Assembly (NCBI GenBank): GCA_049700315.1
Contig: JBNAVN010000027.1
Coordinates: 1-32,714, forward strand
DNA: 32,714 bases
Direction: 5' to 3'
Source: JAOAFX01 sp049700315
GTDB taxonomy: Bacteria > Hydrothermota > Tepidihabitantia > SM23-42 > JAOAFX01
Below the pieces are notes generated by a model. The model made no database searches. It saw only the letters and a program-made list of their open reading frames with translations, and was not told the origin of the DNA. The translations under genes were made by a program, and so were the position numbers. This document shows, in pieces, positions 24,483 through 32,714 of the stretch (the first letter of the stretch is position 1; every line of letters begins with the position of its first letter).

Positions 24483-27400
24483 CCTTCTTAATCATTTTTC
24501 TGATAAATCAGTTCACTCAACCTTATGATATAAAAACCTATGTCACTTCAGATGGGCAATATATACTATATGCCCGTACTTATCAGGGCAACATCATTAG
24601 CATTGACAGTATCATTCCTGTTTCTAAATATCTTGACCGCGGCCTACAAAAGAAGAATCAAAAATTGCTGTTAAAGGAATTGCAGAGTGATATTATTCAA
24701 AAAGGCGGTTATGCGAATAAAGGCATATTTGGCACATTTGAGGTACCTTTACCAAAGGGTGGCTTCAGTGATTTTATGGGCGAAACAGGAAAACTTGATG
24801 TGGGCGGCTATGTAAAAATTACCCTTGGTGGAAGCGAAACTTTCTACTCAAATCTACCCGCAGAACAACAACGCACTTCATTGCTACCTGAATTGACCAT
24901 GGAACAGGAAATGGCAATTAACCTTGATGGTGAAGTCGGAGACCGAATGAAGGTCTTCATTGACCACAATTCAACAAGAGTGGATGAAAGTCAGAATAAG
25001 ATCAGGGTGACTTACAAAGGCAAAGAAGACGAAATACTGCAAGAAGTGGAAGGTGGAGATACACAATTATCAATCCCGGGAACAAGTTACACAGGTGACA
25101 TTCCTTCACACCAGGGGCTTTTCGGCATAAAGTCTACCTCCAAGGTAGGTCCGGTAGATATCGTGGCAATAGCCTCAAGAGAACAAACACAGATGAGCGA
25201 ACAAGTCATTGAAGGCGGAACAGAAAGTCTTCCCGATACAATCTGGTCAAAGGATTATGCAAAGAGACAATTTTTCTGGCTTGGAACAAGCGATTCAATC
25301 ATTGAACTTCGTGTTTACATTGACGATGGAAATGCGGCAAACAATAATAATGGTATTACCCGCTATGCCTATTCTTATCTTGATCTCAATGATGACAATA
25401 TTCCTGACGATACGACCGAGAAGGAAGAAGGATACTTCACTTTAAAATACGAAGGTGCAGATATGGATTATCAATTCTTGGGAAGAAGGGTTAATATCAT
25501 TGAATTGAAATCCGGACTTTACAACAACTTTGAAGCACTTGGTGTATATTATAGAAAGATAAACAGCCAGAATAGAGAAGATACTGTGGGCTTTATTGGT
25601 TCAGATACTCTGCGCCTGAAATTGATATGCCCAAGATCCTTCAAACAGACATCTTCTACCTGGAGATACTATGAACTAAAAAACTATTATCAAATCACGA
25701 ACCCTGGTGCCAACATTGATACTCTCAAAATTTTCCACGAGATTCCCAATGGCATTGACGAAGATAAATACCAGGGCAAAACCTTGATAAACATTCTGGG
25801 AATTGACAGTGACAATAATTCCGAGATTGATCCGTATTTAGGCCAGGGCGGTTTTGATCGCGGCCGGGGGTTGCTTATTTTCCCTGATTCAATGCCATTT
25901 ATTAATCCAAACCTGCCTGAACCAGACACTGAGATTTATCACAATCCTTACTATATAATCGGTGGTGGAAAATATTATATTTATACAAAATCAATCCAGG
26001 TGAAGCGAACCTTTACCCTACCTCCAAATACAAAAAGGGTCAGGGTTTATGTCAATGATATTGAAATGGATTCTACAAAATACATTGTGAACTATGATGA
26101 AAATAAACTTGAGTTTCTAAGACCCATCTCCTCTACTGACAGAATTCGTATCCAGGCAGAATACAGTCCCTTATTTTCAGCCGCCCAAAAATCCCTTATT
26201 GGACTTAGGGCAAACTCAAAAATCTTTGGTGAAGGCACACTTGGCTCGTCTTTCTTCTATCGCTCAGAATCTTATCAGATGGCACCTTATGAACATATAA
26301 GGCTCAACGAGGAGCCTTTCAACAGAATGGTCTTGGAGACAGATTTCAATCTTCCAGGAAAAGTTCCTTATCTTACAGAGATTGTTGACCGTCTGCCACT
26401 TTTGCAGACTGAGGTAGAGTCAAAATTCAACATAAATTTTGAAGGTGCATACTCATTCTCAAATACGAACTCACGCAGTTCTGTATATCTTGATGATTTT
26501 GAAGCAACGACAATAAGTAATTCTGTTTCACTGACAAAAGGATATTGGCACCTTTGTTCCAGGCCAGTCAATCAGGATACTGGGAATTTTGCCAAAAAGA
26601 AGATTGTGTGGTACAATCCGCCAAGTGGCAAGACATTTCAGATGGAAGACATATACGAAAATCCAACAGACCCTCACGCAATTGCTGAAGTAATGCAGGT
26701 GCAATTTATTCCTGACAATTATCAATCTTTTGCCGGGTTAACACAGTATATTACGAGTACCAATCTTGAAGAATGTGAAAATATTGAATTAATTGTCAAA
26801 GGCAGGGGCGGTAAGATGCACATAGAAATAGCCGAGGATATCAGCGAGGATCAATTGCGGAGAAATAAAAATGGTCAATTTGTCGGATTGACAACTCTGG
26901 AAGATGAAGATAACTTTCCAAGAAATTTTTCCTGGGACGCAAACACTGAAGACCGGGGTTTGGACGGTGTCATTGGCAATGATGCATCCAGTATTGCAGG
27001 GGATGATGGTAATGATGACTACAAAGAAGATGATTATACAGGCGGCATCAATGGTACAGAAGGCAATAGGATATGGGACACCGAAGACATAGATCATAAT
27101 AGTATCTTTAATTTAAGCAATAACATATATCATAGTTATTCAGTTCATCTTGATTCAAGCAGGTTTTTGGTTGAAGGCGGATTAAAGAGTGGCTGGAAAA
27201 TGTTTCGAATTCCTATGAAAGATTCCCTTGCACGAGACACGGTCTTTGGGATTTTGGATTGGCATAACATTAAATTTGTCCGTATCTGGTTTGACAATTT
27301 TGCCAGATCAGAAACAATTTACATTCACAAATTGAATTTAACCGGTAGTCGCTGGAAAAATTATGGAATTGTTACAAACGATTCTCTGAACCCCATTGAT

Positions 27401-29908
27401 TCAACCGAAAAATTCACGATTACTCCAGTGAATACAGAAACTCACACATATTACAAACCACCCTATCCCCTGCCCATAGATCCTTCAACTGGCAAGACTA
27501 TCAACGAAGGTGGGTTGGAATTCAATGTTGCCAATATCAAAGAAAATCACACCTGTATTGCTTATCGCCGAATTGAGACGAATGAAGATTATCGTGCATA
27601 TGATACCCTTGAATTCTATTTCCTTGCTTCCCATTCAAATCCCCAGATTGCCCTGCGTTTTGGTTCAGATACTAACTACTATGAATACAAAACAGATTTT
27701 CAATCCGGTAATTCAGGATATAATAACTGGCGGAAATACCAGGTGGTTTTTGCAAAGTTCCTTGAGCTTAAGAAAATCACTCGGGGCGTTGGAAGATTAA
27801 CCCAGGGGAATTATACAGTCTCTGGAAATCCTTCTCTTTCAGCAAATGCATTTTTTGAAATCCGCGTTACTAACAATTACACGACACCCTTAACCGACAC
27901 CCTCTGGTTCAATGATATCAAACTTGTTTCGCCCAAATCCGAAATTGGCAAAACCTTCAGGTCAAATGGTTCACTAAATATTGCTGATCTGTCAAATATT
28001 TCCTTCTCCTATGCTGAATCTAATGGAAAATTCAAGCGTCTCTCAGAATCAAAAGACATATCTACTCAGGGTCCGGGACGTAATTATGGAGTCACAACTG
28101 GAATTTCTCTGGATAAGCTATTACCACAAGATTGGTCATTCAGCATACCGTTGGGTTTGAGTTACAACCGGTCAATTCAGGAACCACGTTTCTCCTCATT
28201 TATTGCCTCAGACATTGAATTAGATGACTCAAGCCGTATTCTTGAAAGATCAACCAGCACTGTTAAAGGTTACAATCTTGGCATTTCCAAAACAAACTCA
28301 AAAAACTGGTTTATGAAACAGACCCTTGATAATCTAAGTTTTAATAACGACCGGACCATCAGCATTACAAACGGTGCGAGGAATTGTGATACAACAGATA
28401 TCAGAAACTACCGCAGTTCTTATACAATTGGTCCAAAAGCAGTAGTAAAAATTCTCAAACAGTCAATTTCACTTGCACCGCAAAAAATTATATTCGGAGC
28501 GTTATATACTGATAACATTATGAAATCTTATTATCGGGATAGTTTGAATCAAAATTTTATTGTATATCCGGGTTATCCTCAGCGCCGTCGCACTCTCAAT
28601 CCTAACTTTTCTGCTGATTATTCACCTCACCCAATTATATCTACATCATACAATTTCTCAGAAACAAGAGATTCGGTATCCGAAAGACGAAGGTTCGGTG
28701 AGGAGGTAGGTCGTGTGCAAACATTCAATAGCAGAATTGCAAAAGACCTTGTAATCATAAATCCTTCTTTGCAATTCAGTTCCAATTATAACGAAGACCA
28801 CCGTTTTGAAATGCGCGAACCCGAGGATGTGCGCGGAATTTCCAATGGCTCAATCATCACCATATCAGGTATTGCAGATGTTAAAAAATTTATTAAGTTC
28901 TTTACTAAACTCAGAGATGAATCAAAGGATTCACTGCAGGTTCCTGGTTCACCTCTATGGGTGCTCAAACAAATTGAAAATTTTGTTAGCTATCTCCAGA
29001 ATCCCAATATCAATTTTTCACATCAAAAGGCTTCTGGATATTTGAGCAAAATCCGACCTGGTTTGAATTATCAATGGGGTATTGTAGATACAATCCCCTC
29101 TGATCAAATTGCACCTAATAGTTACTCAAGTCGAAGTATCAATGATAATTTCGGCATAAATTCAGGAATCAACTACAAAATTGTAGCATTTGGTACCGGT
29201 TACTCCAAGCAGATTGGAAGAAGCATTGGTTATAGCGGCTCCGAAAACAAAACCATTACCAATTCTTATCCTGATGCAACGCTGAGGATTTCAGGGGTTG
29301 AAAAGTTGCCGTTCTTGAAAAAATATACCCATACATCATCAATAAATACTGGTTTCAATCAGAATTACCAAAAAACCTACACAGTGAATCCTGATACTAC
29401 ACCAGAGTTGACATCGGATAGCAAATCCGTTTCATTGAATCCTCTATTAGGCTGGCAGGCAAACTGGAAAAGAGGTATTACGACAAACACCAGTATAAAT
29501 TACAGTGAAACCGAAAGCCATCAATATTTAAGTGAATTCATTAACCCCTCAAAATCTATTAACTGGGGTGGGTCCTTTTCTTTTGCCTATACCTTTAGTG
29601 CCCCAAAAGGGATAAGCCTCCCACTCTTACAGGGAATAAAATTTGCCTCTAATCTTACCACCAGTGTTACATACAGTTATAATCGCAGCATAAGTTATTC
29701 CGCATCCCTTGAAAATCCCAATTATCTTGACCTTGATAACCCGGTCAATGACAATGAAAACACCACTGTTGACATTTCTCTGAGTTACAATTTTTCGGCA
29801 AGTGTTACTGGCGGTGCAACCCTCAATTATTCACGCAACCGCGACCGTATTTTTAACAACAATTACCGAAGGGTTGGATTGAACTTATGGACAAATATAA
29901 ATTTCTAA
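24479..29908 (+). CDS. sprA: SprA-type T9SS outer-membrane translocon homologue
   Basis: The protein has 1809 residues, shorter than the roughly 2400 of Flavobacterium SprA. SprA forms the giant 36-strand barrel through which T9SS cargo crosses the outer membrane. A short signal (TFLIIFLINQFT) is followed near residues 150-250 by the SprA N-terminal motif: GDRMKVFIDHNST, YKGKEDEILQEVEGGDTQLS and QGLFGIKS. Near residues 630-675 are LTEIVDRLPLLQTEV and SSVYLDDFEAT, the counterpart of the strongly conserved LPLLQT and YIDDFEG segments of SprA. An acidic segment at about 808-880 (TEDRGLDG) also matches. The C-terminal 700 residues are alternating Ser/Tyr/Asn-rich strands ending in NLWTNINF, with terminal Phe. 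Only one copy of the N-terminal motif is evident, which may explain the reduced size. It overlaps dxs and the downstream M28 gene. Confidence 0.88.
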   Translation: MTFLIIFLINQFTQPYDIKTYVTSDGQYILYARTYQGNIISIDSIIPVSKYLDRGLQKKNQKLLLKELQSDIIQKGGYANKGIFGTFEVPLPKGGFSDFMGETGKLDVGGYVKITLGGSETFYSNLPAEQQRTSLLPELTMEQEMAINLDGEVGDRMKVFIDHNSTRVDESQNKIRVTYKGKEDEILQEVEGGDTQLSIPGTSYTGDIPSHQGLFGIKSTSKVGPVDIVAIASREQTQMSEQVIEGGTESLPDTIWSKDYAKRQFFWLGTSDSIIELRVYIDDGNAANNNNGITRYAYSYLDLNDDNIPDDTTEKEEGYFTLKYEGADMDYQFLGRRVNIIELKSGLYNNFEALGVYYRKINSQNREDTVGFIGSDTLRLKLICPRSFKQTSSTWRYYELKNYYQITNPGANIDTLKIFHEIPNGIDEDKYQGKTLINILGIDSDNNSEIDPYLGQGGFDRGRGLLIFPDSMPFINPNLPEPDTEIYHNPYYIIGGGKYYIYTKSIQVKRTFTLPPNTKRVRVYVNDIEMDSTKYIVNYDENKLEFLRPISSTDRIRIQAEYSPLFSAAQKSLIGLRANSKIFGEGTLGSSFFYRSESYQMAPYEHIRLNEEPFNRMVLETDFNLPGKVPYLTEIVDRLPLLQTEVESKFNINFEGAYSFSNTNSRSSVYLDDFEATTISNSVSLTKGYWHLCSRPVNQDTGNFAKKKIVWYNPPSGKTFQMEDIYENPTDPHAIAEVMQVQFIPDNYQSFAGLTQYITSTNLEECENIELIVKGRGGKMHIEIAEDISEDQLRRNKNGQFVGLTTLEDEDNFPRNFSWDANTEDRGLDGVIGNDASSIAGDDGNDDYKEDDYTGGINGTEGNRIWDTEDIDHNSIFNLSNNIYHSYSVHLDSSRFLVEGGLKSGWKMFRIPMKDSLARDTVFGILDWHNIKFVRIWFDNFARSETIYIHKLNLTGSRWKNYGIVTNDSLNPIDSTEKFTITPVNTETHTYYKPPYPLPIDPSTGKTINEGGLEFNVANIKENHTCIAYRRIETNEDYRAYDTLEFYFLASHSNPQIALRFGSDTNYYEYKTDFQSGNSGYNNWRKYQVVFAKFLELKKITRGVGRLTQGNYTVSGNPSLSANAFFEIRVTNNYTTPLTDTLWFNDIKLVSPKSEIGKTFRSNGSLNIADLSNISFSYAESNGKFKRLSESKDISTQGPGRNYGVTTGISLDKLLPQDWSFSIPLGLSYNRSIQEPRFSSFIASDIELDDSSRILERSTSTVKGYNLGISKTNSKNWFMKQTLDNLSFNNDRTISITNGARNCDTTDIRNYRSSYTIGPKAVVKILKQSISLAPQKIIFGALYTDNIMKSYYRDSLNQNFIVYPGYPQRRRTLNPNFSADYSPHPIISTSYNFSETRDSVSERRRFGEEVGRVQTFNSRIAKDLVIINPSLQFSSNYNEDHRFEMREPEDVRGISNGSIITISGIADVKKFIKFFTKLRDESKDSLQVPGSPLWVLKQIENFVSYLQNPNINFSHQKASGYLSKIRPGLNYQWGIVDTIPSDQIAPNSYSSRSINDNFGINSGINYKIVAFGTGYSKQIGRSIGYSGSENKTITNSYPDATLRISGVEKLPFLKKYTHTSSINTGFNQNYQKTYTVNPDTTPELTSDSKSVSLNPLLGWQANWKRGITTNTSINYSETESHQYLSEFINPSKSINWGGSFSFAYTFSAPKGISLPLLQGIKFASNLTTSVTYSYNRSISYSASLENPNYLDLDNPVNDNENTTVDISLSYNFSASVTGGATLNYSRNRDRIFNNNYRRVGLNLWTNINF

Positions 29909-30684
29909 GAAGAAAAGATTTGATTTTGCTTTTTGTTCTTGTTAGTCCACTACACGCGCGCGAACCATACGACTATCTTGTTGAGTTCTGCAGATTTGGA
30001 AACCGAACTATTGGAACTGAAGGACACAAAAATGCCTATCATTACATTGTAAAAAATCTGCAAAATCCCGAAGTTGATTCCTTCATTATTGATGGAGTAT
30101 GGCTTTATAATATATATCAGAAATTCCCTGCTGGGCATCCCCTGATTGGAATTGGCGCTCACTGGGATTCTGATAGAGGTTGCCCCGGGGCGAATGACGG
30201 CGGTTCAGGTGTAGCACTGCTCCTGAAACTCGCTGATACACTATCAAAGAATCCGTCACCGTTAAGTGTTAATCTTTTGTTTTTTGATGGCGAAGATGTG
30301 GAAAAGGCAGAACTGTATGGCTCAACAAATTTTGCTATGAAATGTCTGGATGAATATTCATTTATAATGATAGTTGATATGATAGGAGACAAAAACCTCC
30401 AGATCTACAAAGAAGGCAATTCCACACGTTTCTATCCTGCACTGGTTGATTCTTTGTGGGAAATTGGCATGGAAATCTCACCGTTAGTCTTTATACCAAT
30501 GGTAAAATATTATATCATTGACGATCATATGCCTATTATAAAGTATGGCATTCGCGCCATAGACATAATTGATTTTGACTATCCTTACTGGGATACACCC
30601 TTTGACACCATTGATAAATGTAGTAAAGAAAGCATTGATACAATGTATAAATTTCTTTTGAAAATCGTTTATCCTTCATACTAA
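29887..30684 (+). CDS. Exported M28 peptidase / glutaminyl-peptide cyclotransferase-like protein
   Basis: The protein has 265 residues with a signal peptide (LILLFVLVSPLHA). The M28 fold is shown by GAHWDS (His92, Asp94), GANDGGSGV (Asp104), FFDGED (Glu136, Asp137), VDMIGD (Asp164), IDDHMPIIKYGI and YPYWDTPFDTIDKCS. The FDGED, LYGS and DDHxPxxxxG segments resemble glutaminyl cyclases more than aminopeptidases. Glutaminyl cyclases convert N-terminal Gln to pyroglutamate. The last zinc ligand, His in the usual WHTPxDT motif, is Asp236 here, so activity may be altered. The gene starts within the last 22 bases of sprA, so it is translated from the same message. The alternative is an M28 aminopeptidase or an inactive homologue. 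Confidence 0.75.
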   Translation: MDKYKFLRRKDLILLFVLVSPLHAREPYDYLVEFCRFGNRTIGTEGHKNAYHYIVKNLQNPEVDSFIIDGVWLYNIYQKFPAGHPLIGIGAHWDSDRGCPGANDGGSGVALLLKLADTLSKNPSPLSVNLLFFDGEDVEKAELYGSTNFAMKCLDEYSFIMIVDMIGDKNLQIYKEGNSTRFYPALVDSLWEIGMEISPLVFIPMVKYYIIDDHMPIIKYGIRAIDIIDFDYPYWDTPFDTIDKCSKESIDTMYKFLLKIVYPSY

Positions 30685-30695
30685 CATCTTCCCCC

Positions 30696-31013
30696 GTGAG
30701 TCGCAAAGAAATTGTATGCTTATGCTTTCTTCTTTTTATTCTGATAATAATAAATGTATTCAGTTATGCAAAATCAAAAACGAATGAAAAGGGTTATGTT
30801 GCGCTAATTGAAGAAGGAACTCGACAGATTTCCATAAATGATGCCGGGGCAGAAGAACTTGAAATGTTGCCGGGTATCGGGCCATCATTGGCGCAGAAAA
30901 TTGTGGACTATCGCAGTCAAAACGGTCGGTTTGAAAAAATTGACGACATAAAAAAGGTAAAGGGAGTTGGTGAAAAGTTGTTTGAAAGAATTAAGCCATA
31001 TTTAAAAAAATAG
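30696..31013 (+). CDS. ComEA-like helix-hairpin-helix protein
   Basis: The protein has 105 residues. Residues 5-24 (EIVCLCFLLFILIIINVFSY) are a membrane anchor. Residues 44-105 are a ComEA-type double helix-hairpin-helix unit: SINDAGAEELEMLPGIGPSL, then KIVDYRSQNGRFEKIDDIKK and VKGVGEKLFERIKPYL. Such proteins bind double-stranded DNA non-specifically; in naturally competent bacteria ComEA pulls DNA into the periplasm. GTG at 30696 is the only start in the frame and lacks a Shine-Dalgarno site. It follows the M28 gene by 11 bases. Competence is only a possibility, because many lineages carry stand-alone ComEA-like proteins without other com genes and none are seen here. Confidence 0.85.
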   Translation: MSRKEIVCLCFLLFILIIINVFSYAKSKTNEKGYVALIEEGTRQISINDAGAEELEMLPGIGPSLAQKIVDYRSQNGRFEKIDDIKKVKGVGEKLFERIKPYLKK

Positions 31014-31028
31014 CATAAGCAATGGTCT

Positions 31029-31055
31029 AAATTTGCGTTTTGAAAACACGAATTT
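31029..31055 (+). terminator. Possible hairpin terminator after the sprA gene group
   Basis: Arms 31029-31040 and 31044-31055 pair in ten Watson-Crick pairs, one G-T pair and one C-A mismatch around a TGA loop. The tail is only moderately T-rich (TTTTACTTCTT). It sits between comEA-like and the pepA promoter, where a terminator is expected. The low G+C of the stem makes this tentative. Confidence 0.4.
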
Positions 31056-31061
31056 TACTTC

Positions 31062-31089
31062 TTGATTTTTTGTTTGAATTCTATATAAT
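31062..31089 (+). promoter_or_regulatory. Promoter for pepA
   Basis: TTGATT (31062-31067) and TATAAT (31084-31089) are 16 bases apart. The expected start near 31096 gives a leader of about 22 bases containing AAGGAG (31104-31109). Confidence 0.65.
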
Positions 31090-31117
31090 AGATTTAAGTC
31101 TAAAAGGAGAAGAAAAC

Positions 31118-32614
31118 ATGGAAGTTAGAACATTGAACCAGTCAATTTTGGATTTTGATGGCGACCTTCTGATTGTAAATCTGTTTGAAGGAGTAAGAAT
31201 ACCTGGCGGTGCTACCGGTGCTGTGGATAAATCACTTAATGGTGCTATAACAGAAATGATAAAAAATGAAGAGATTACTGGTAAACTTGGCGAAACCGTC
31301 ATATTTCCAACATTTGGAAAATTAAAGGCAGGAAAGGTAATGTTGGTAGGACTTGGTAAGTCAGAGAATTTTGGCATTGATCAAATCAGGAAGATAAGCG
31401 GCTCTGCAGCAATGGCTGGGAAAAAAACAAAGGCAAAAAAGATTGGAACAATCGTCCACGGAGCAGGCATCGGTGGAATAGAACCTCAAATTGCAAGCCA
31501 GGCACTTACTGAAGGCACAATCCTTGGCCTTTATGAATTTAATGTTTACAAAAAACAGGAAAATAAACAAATCAAAGAATTTGCCATTGTAGAGATGGAT
31601 AAAACCAAGATTGAAAAGATAAAAAAGGGTGTTCAAATCGGTAGGATTCTTGCTGAATCCCAGAATATTGCAAGAGATTTTACAAATGAACCAGCAAACA
31701 ATCTCACACCGGAGAAGTTTGAAAAGAAGGTTAGAGAGATAATCAAAGATTTGGGTCTTGGCGAAAAGATAAAAATTACAGTCCTGAATAAGAAAGAAAT
31801 GGAGAAATTGAAAATGGGTGCTCTCCTCTCTGTTGCCCAGGGAAGTGAGAATGAGCCAAGATTTATTGTATTACAATATCAAAACTCTAAGGGCCCAATG
31901 ATAAGTCTCATTGGCAAGACCGTTACCTTTGACTCCGGTGGTATTTCATTAAAACCTTCAGAAGGAATGGGTGCGATGAAAGGTGATATGACCGGCGGTG
32001 GTGTTGTATTTGCTACTACTTTAGCCATGACACGATTAGATGCAAAGGTAAATCTCTTAACAATAATCCCGGCCGTTGAAAATATGCCTTCAGGCAAGGC
32101 ATCAAGACCTGGAGATATAGTGAGGGCAATGAATGGTAAAACGATTGAAATCATTTCTACAGATGCTGAAGGAAGAATGACACTTGCGGATGCACTCTGC
32201 TATGCAGAAAAGGAAGGCGCCAAGATAGTCATTGACATTGCAACGCTGACCGGTGGTTGTGCAATTGCCTTTGGTGATGTAACTGCTGCATTGATGGGGA
32301 ATGAACAGGATTTGATTGATAGATTATTGGCTATATCAAAAAACACAGGCGAAAGAATGTGGCAATTACCATTATTTGAAGAATATGATGAAAAGATAAA
32401 GAGCGATGTCGCAGACATAAAAAATTCCGGGGGCAGATGGGCATCACCAATCACTGCAGGTATGTTTTTAAAACACTTTGTTGAAAAGGCAAAATGGGTT
32501 CACATTGATATTGCAAGTAAGGAATTTGCAGAAAAAGAAAAGTTTTATCAGCCCAGGGGTGCTACTGGATTTGGAGTCAGAACCCTGTTTGAATTCTGTC
32601 AGGGCATCAAGTAG
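31118..32614 (+). CDS. pepA: Leucyl aminopeptidase (M17 family)
   Basis: The protein has 498 residues and is a cytosolic metallo-aminopeptidase. All active-site residues of the family are readable: Lys267 and Asp272 in GKTVTFDSGG, Lys279 in SLKP, Asp290 in MKGDMTGG, and Asp349, Glu351 and Arg353 in STDAEGRM. The family segment ENMPSGKASRPGD is also present. The protein should form a hexamer with two metal ions per subunit and recycle peptides. The frame is open to a TTG at 31040, but that lies upstream of the promoter. ATG at 31118 with AAGGAG at an 8-base distance is the start. It is probably a single-gene transcript, with its own promoter and a terminator about 80 bases past the stop. Confidence 0.95.
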   Translation: MEVRTLNQSILDFDGDLLIVNLFEGVRIPGGATGAVDKSLNGAITEMIKNEEITGKLGETVIFPTFGKLKAGKVMLVGLGKSENFGIDQIRKISGSAAMAGKKTKAKKIGTIVHGAGIGGIEPQIASQALTEGTILGLYEFNVYKKQENKQIKEFAIVEMDKTKIEKIKKGVQIGRILAESQNIARDFTNEPANNLTPEKFEKKVREIIKDLGLGEKIKITVLNKKEMEKLKMGALLSVAQGSENEPRFIVLQYQNSKGPMISLIGKTVTFDSGGISLKPSEGMGAMKGDMTGGGVVFATTLAMTRLDAKVNLLTIIPAVENMPSGKASRPGDIVRAMNGKTIEIISTDAEGRMTLADALCYAEKEGAKIVIDIATLTGGCAIAFGDVTAALMGNEQDLIDRLLAISKNTGERMWQLPLFEEYDEKIKSDVADIKNSGGRWASPITAGMFLKHFVEKAKWVHIDIASKEFAEKEKFYQPRGATGFGVRTLFEFCQGIK

Positions 32615-32626
32615 ATATTCTAATAA

Positions 32627-32650
32627 TCTGATGCTCTGATATTCTGATAG
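32627..32650. repeat. Three imperfect octamers TCTGATNN
   Basis: TCTGATGC, TCTGATAT and TCTGATAG occur in direct succession downstream of pepA, starting at 32627, 32635 and 32643. A partial match (TATTCTAA) lies just upstream. It is a short microsatellite-like run with no evident function. Confidence 0.6.
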
Positions 32651-32691
32651 CCTTGTCGTCTAAAAGTCCTGGGAACGTATTAAATGTAGTT

Positions 32692-32714
32692 GCCCAATTT
32701 ATTGGGCTATTTTA
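32692..32714 (+). terminator. Intrinsic terminator downstream of pepA
   Basis: GCCCAA (32692-32697), loop TTTA and TTGGGC (32702-32707) form a perfect six-pair stem followed by TATTTTA at the window edge. The T tract may continue beyond the window. The symmetric stem could also serve a gene entering from the right. Confidence 0.6.

Noticed and set aside
26938..27118. Asp/Asn-rich segment resembling dockerin or EF-hand repeats
   Set aside because: It lies within the SprA homologue at the position of the family's own acidic TEDRGLDG-type segment, so a separate dockerin is not needed.
1..32714. Defence system, prophage or mobile island
   Set aside because: No nuclease-helicase sets, integrase, transposase, tRNA-bounded ends or phage genes were found, and gene content is mostly housekeeping and envelope functions.

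Overview
The window is A+T-rich, gene-dense bacterial chromosome with no phage, IS, CRISPR, rRNA or tRNA genes and no gene-free stretch over 300 bases. It carries a SprA-type outer-membrane translocon, a PorV/PorQ-like barrel and several secreted proteins with type A C-terminal sorting domains. These are hallmarks of type IX secretion (T9SS) in the FCB group and related uncultured phyla. Very short 5' leaders and mixed use of Shine-Dalgarno sequences fit an uncultured FCB-adjacent lineage, for example a WOR-3/Stahlbacterota-like organism. That assignment is an inference and cannot be proved from this window.

Layout. 2-2960: the tail of one sorting-domain protein, then a complete secreted protein with 13 repeats and its own sorting domain. 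2986-5153 (minus): redoxin, larE and chromate transporter. 5312-9155 (plus): membrane-anchored transglutaminase-like protein, ABC ATPase and ABC permease, with overlapping start and stop codons. 9152-10557 (minus): plsC-ispH. 10637-13632 (plus): topA and nfo. 13677-17258 (plus): an unrecognised barrel-sandwich/KOW protein, a PorV/PorQ-like barrel, accA and a DUF4388 protein. 17301-21577 (minus): two secreted sorting-domain proteins, one YCF48-like and one glycoside hydrolase-like. 21698-31013 (plus): a polyprenyl synthase, dxs, a 1809-residue SprA homologue, an M28/glutaminyl-cyclase-like enzyme and a ComEA-like protein. 31118-32614 (plus): pepA, followed by a terminator.

How the genes fit together. 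ispH, dxs and the polyprenyl synthase supply isoprenoids; plsC and accA serve lipid synthesis. SprA, the PorV-like barrel and the sorting-domain cargo form part of an envelope secretion route. The cyclase-like gene overlaps sprA and may act on N-termini of exported proteins, as proposed for Bacteroidota, but it has an altered zinc-ligand position. Eight sigma70-like promoters can be read by eye; seven have a 16-bp spacer. Several sit so close to the start codon that the mRNA would be leaderless or nearly so (topA, plsC, the polyprenyl synthase).
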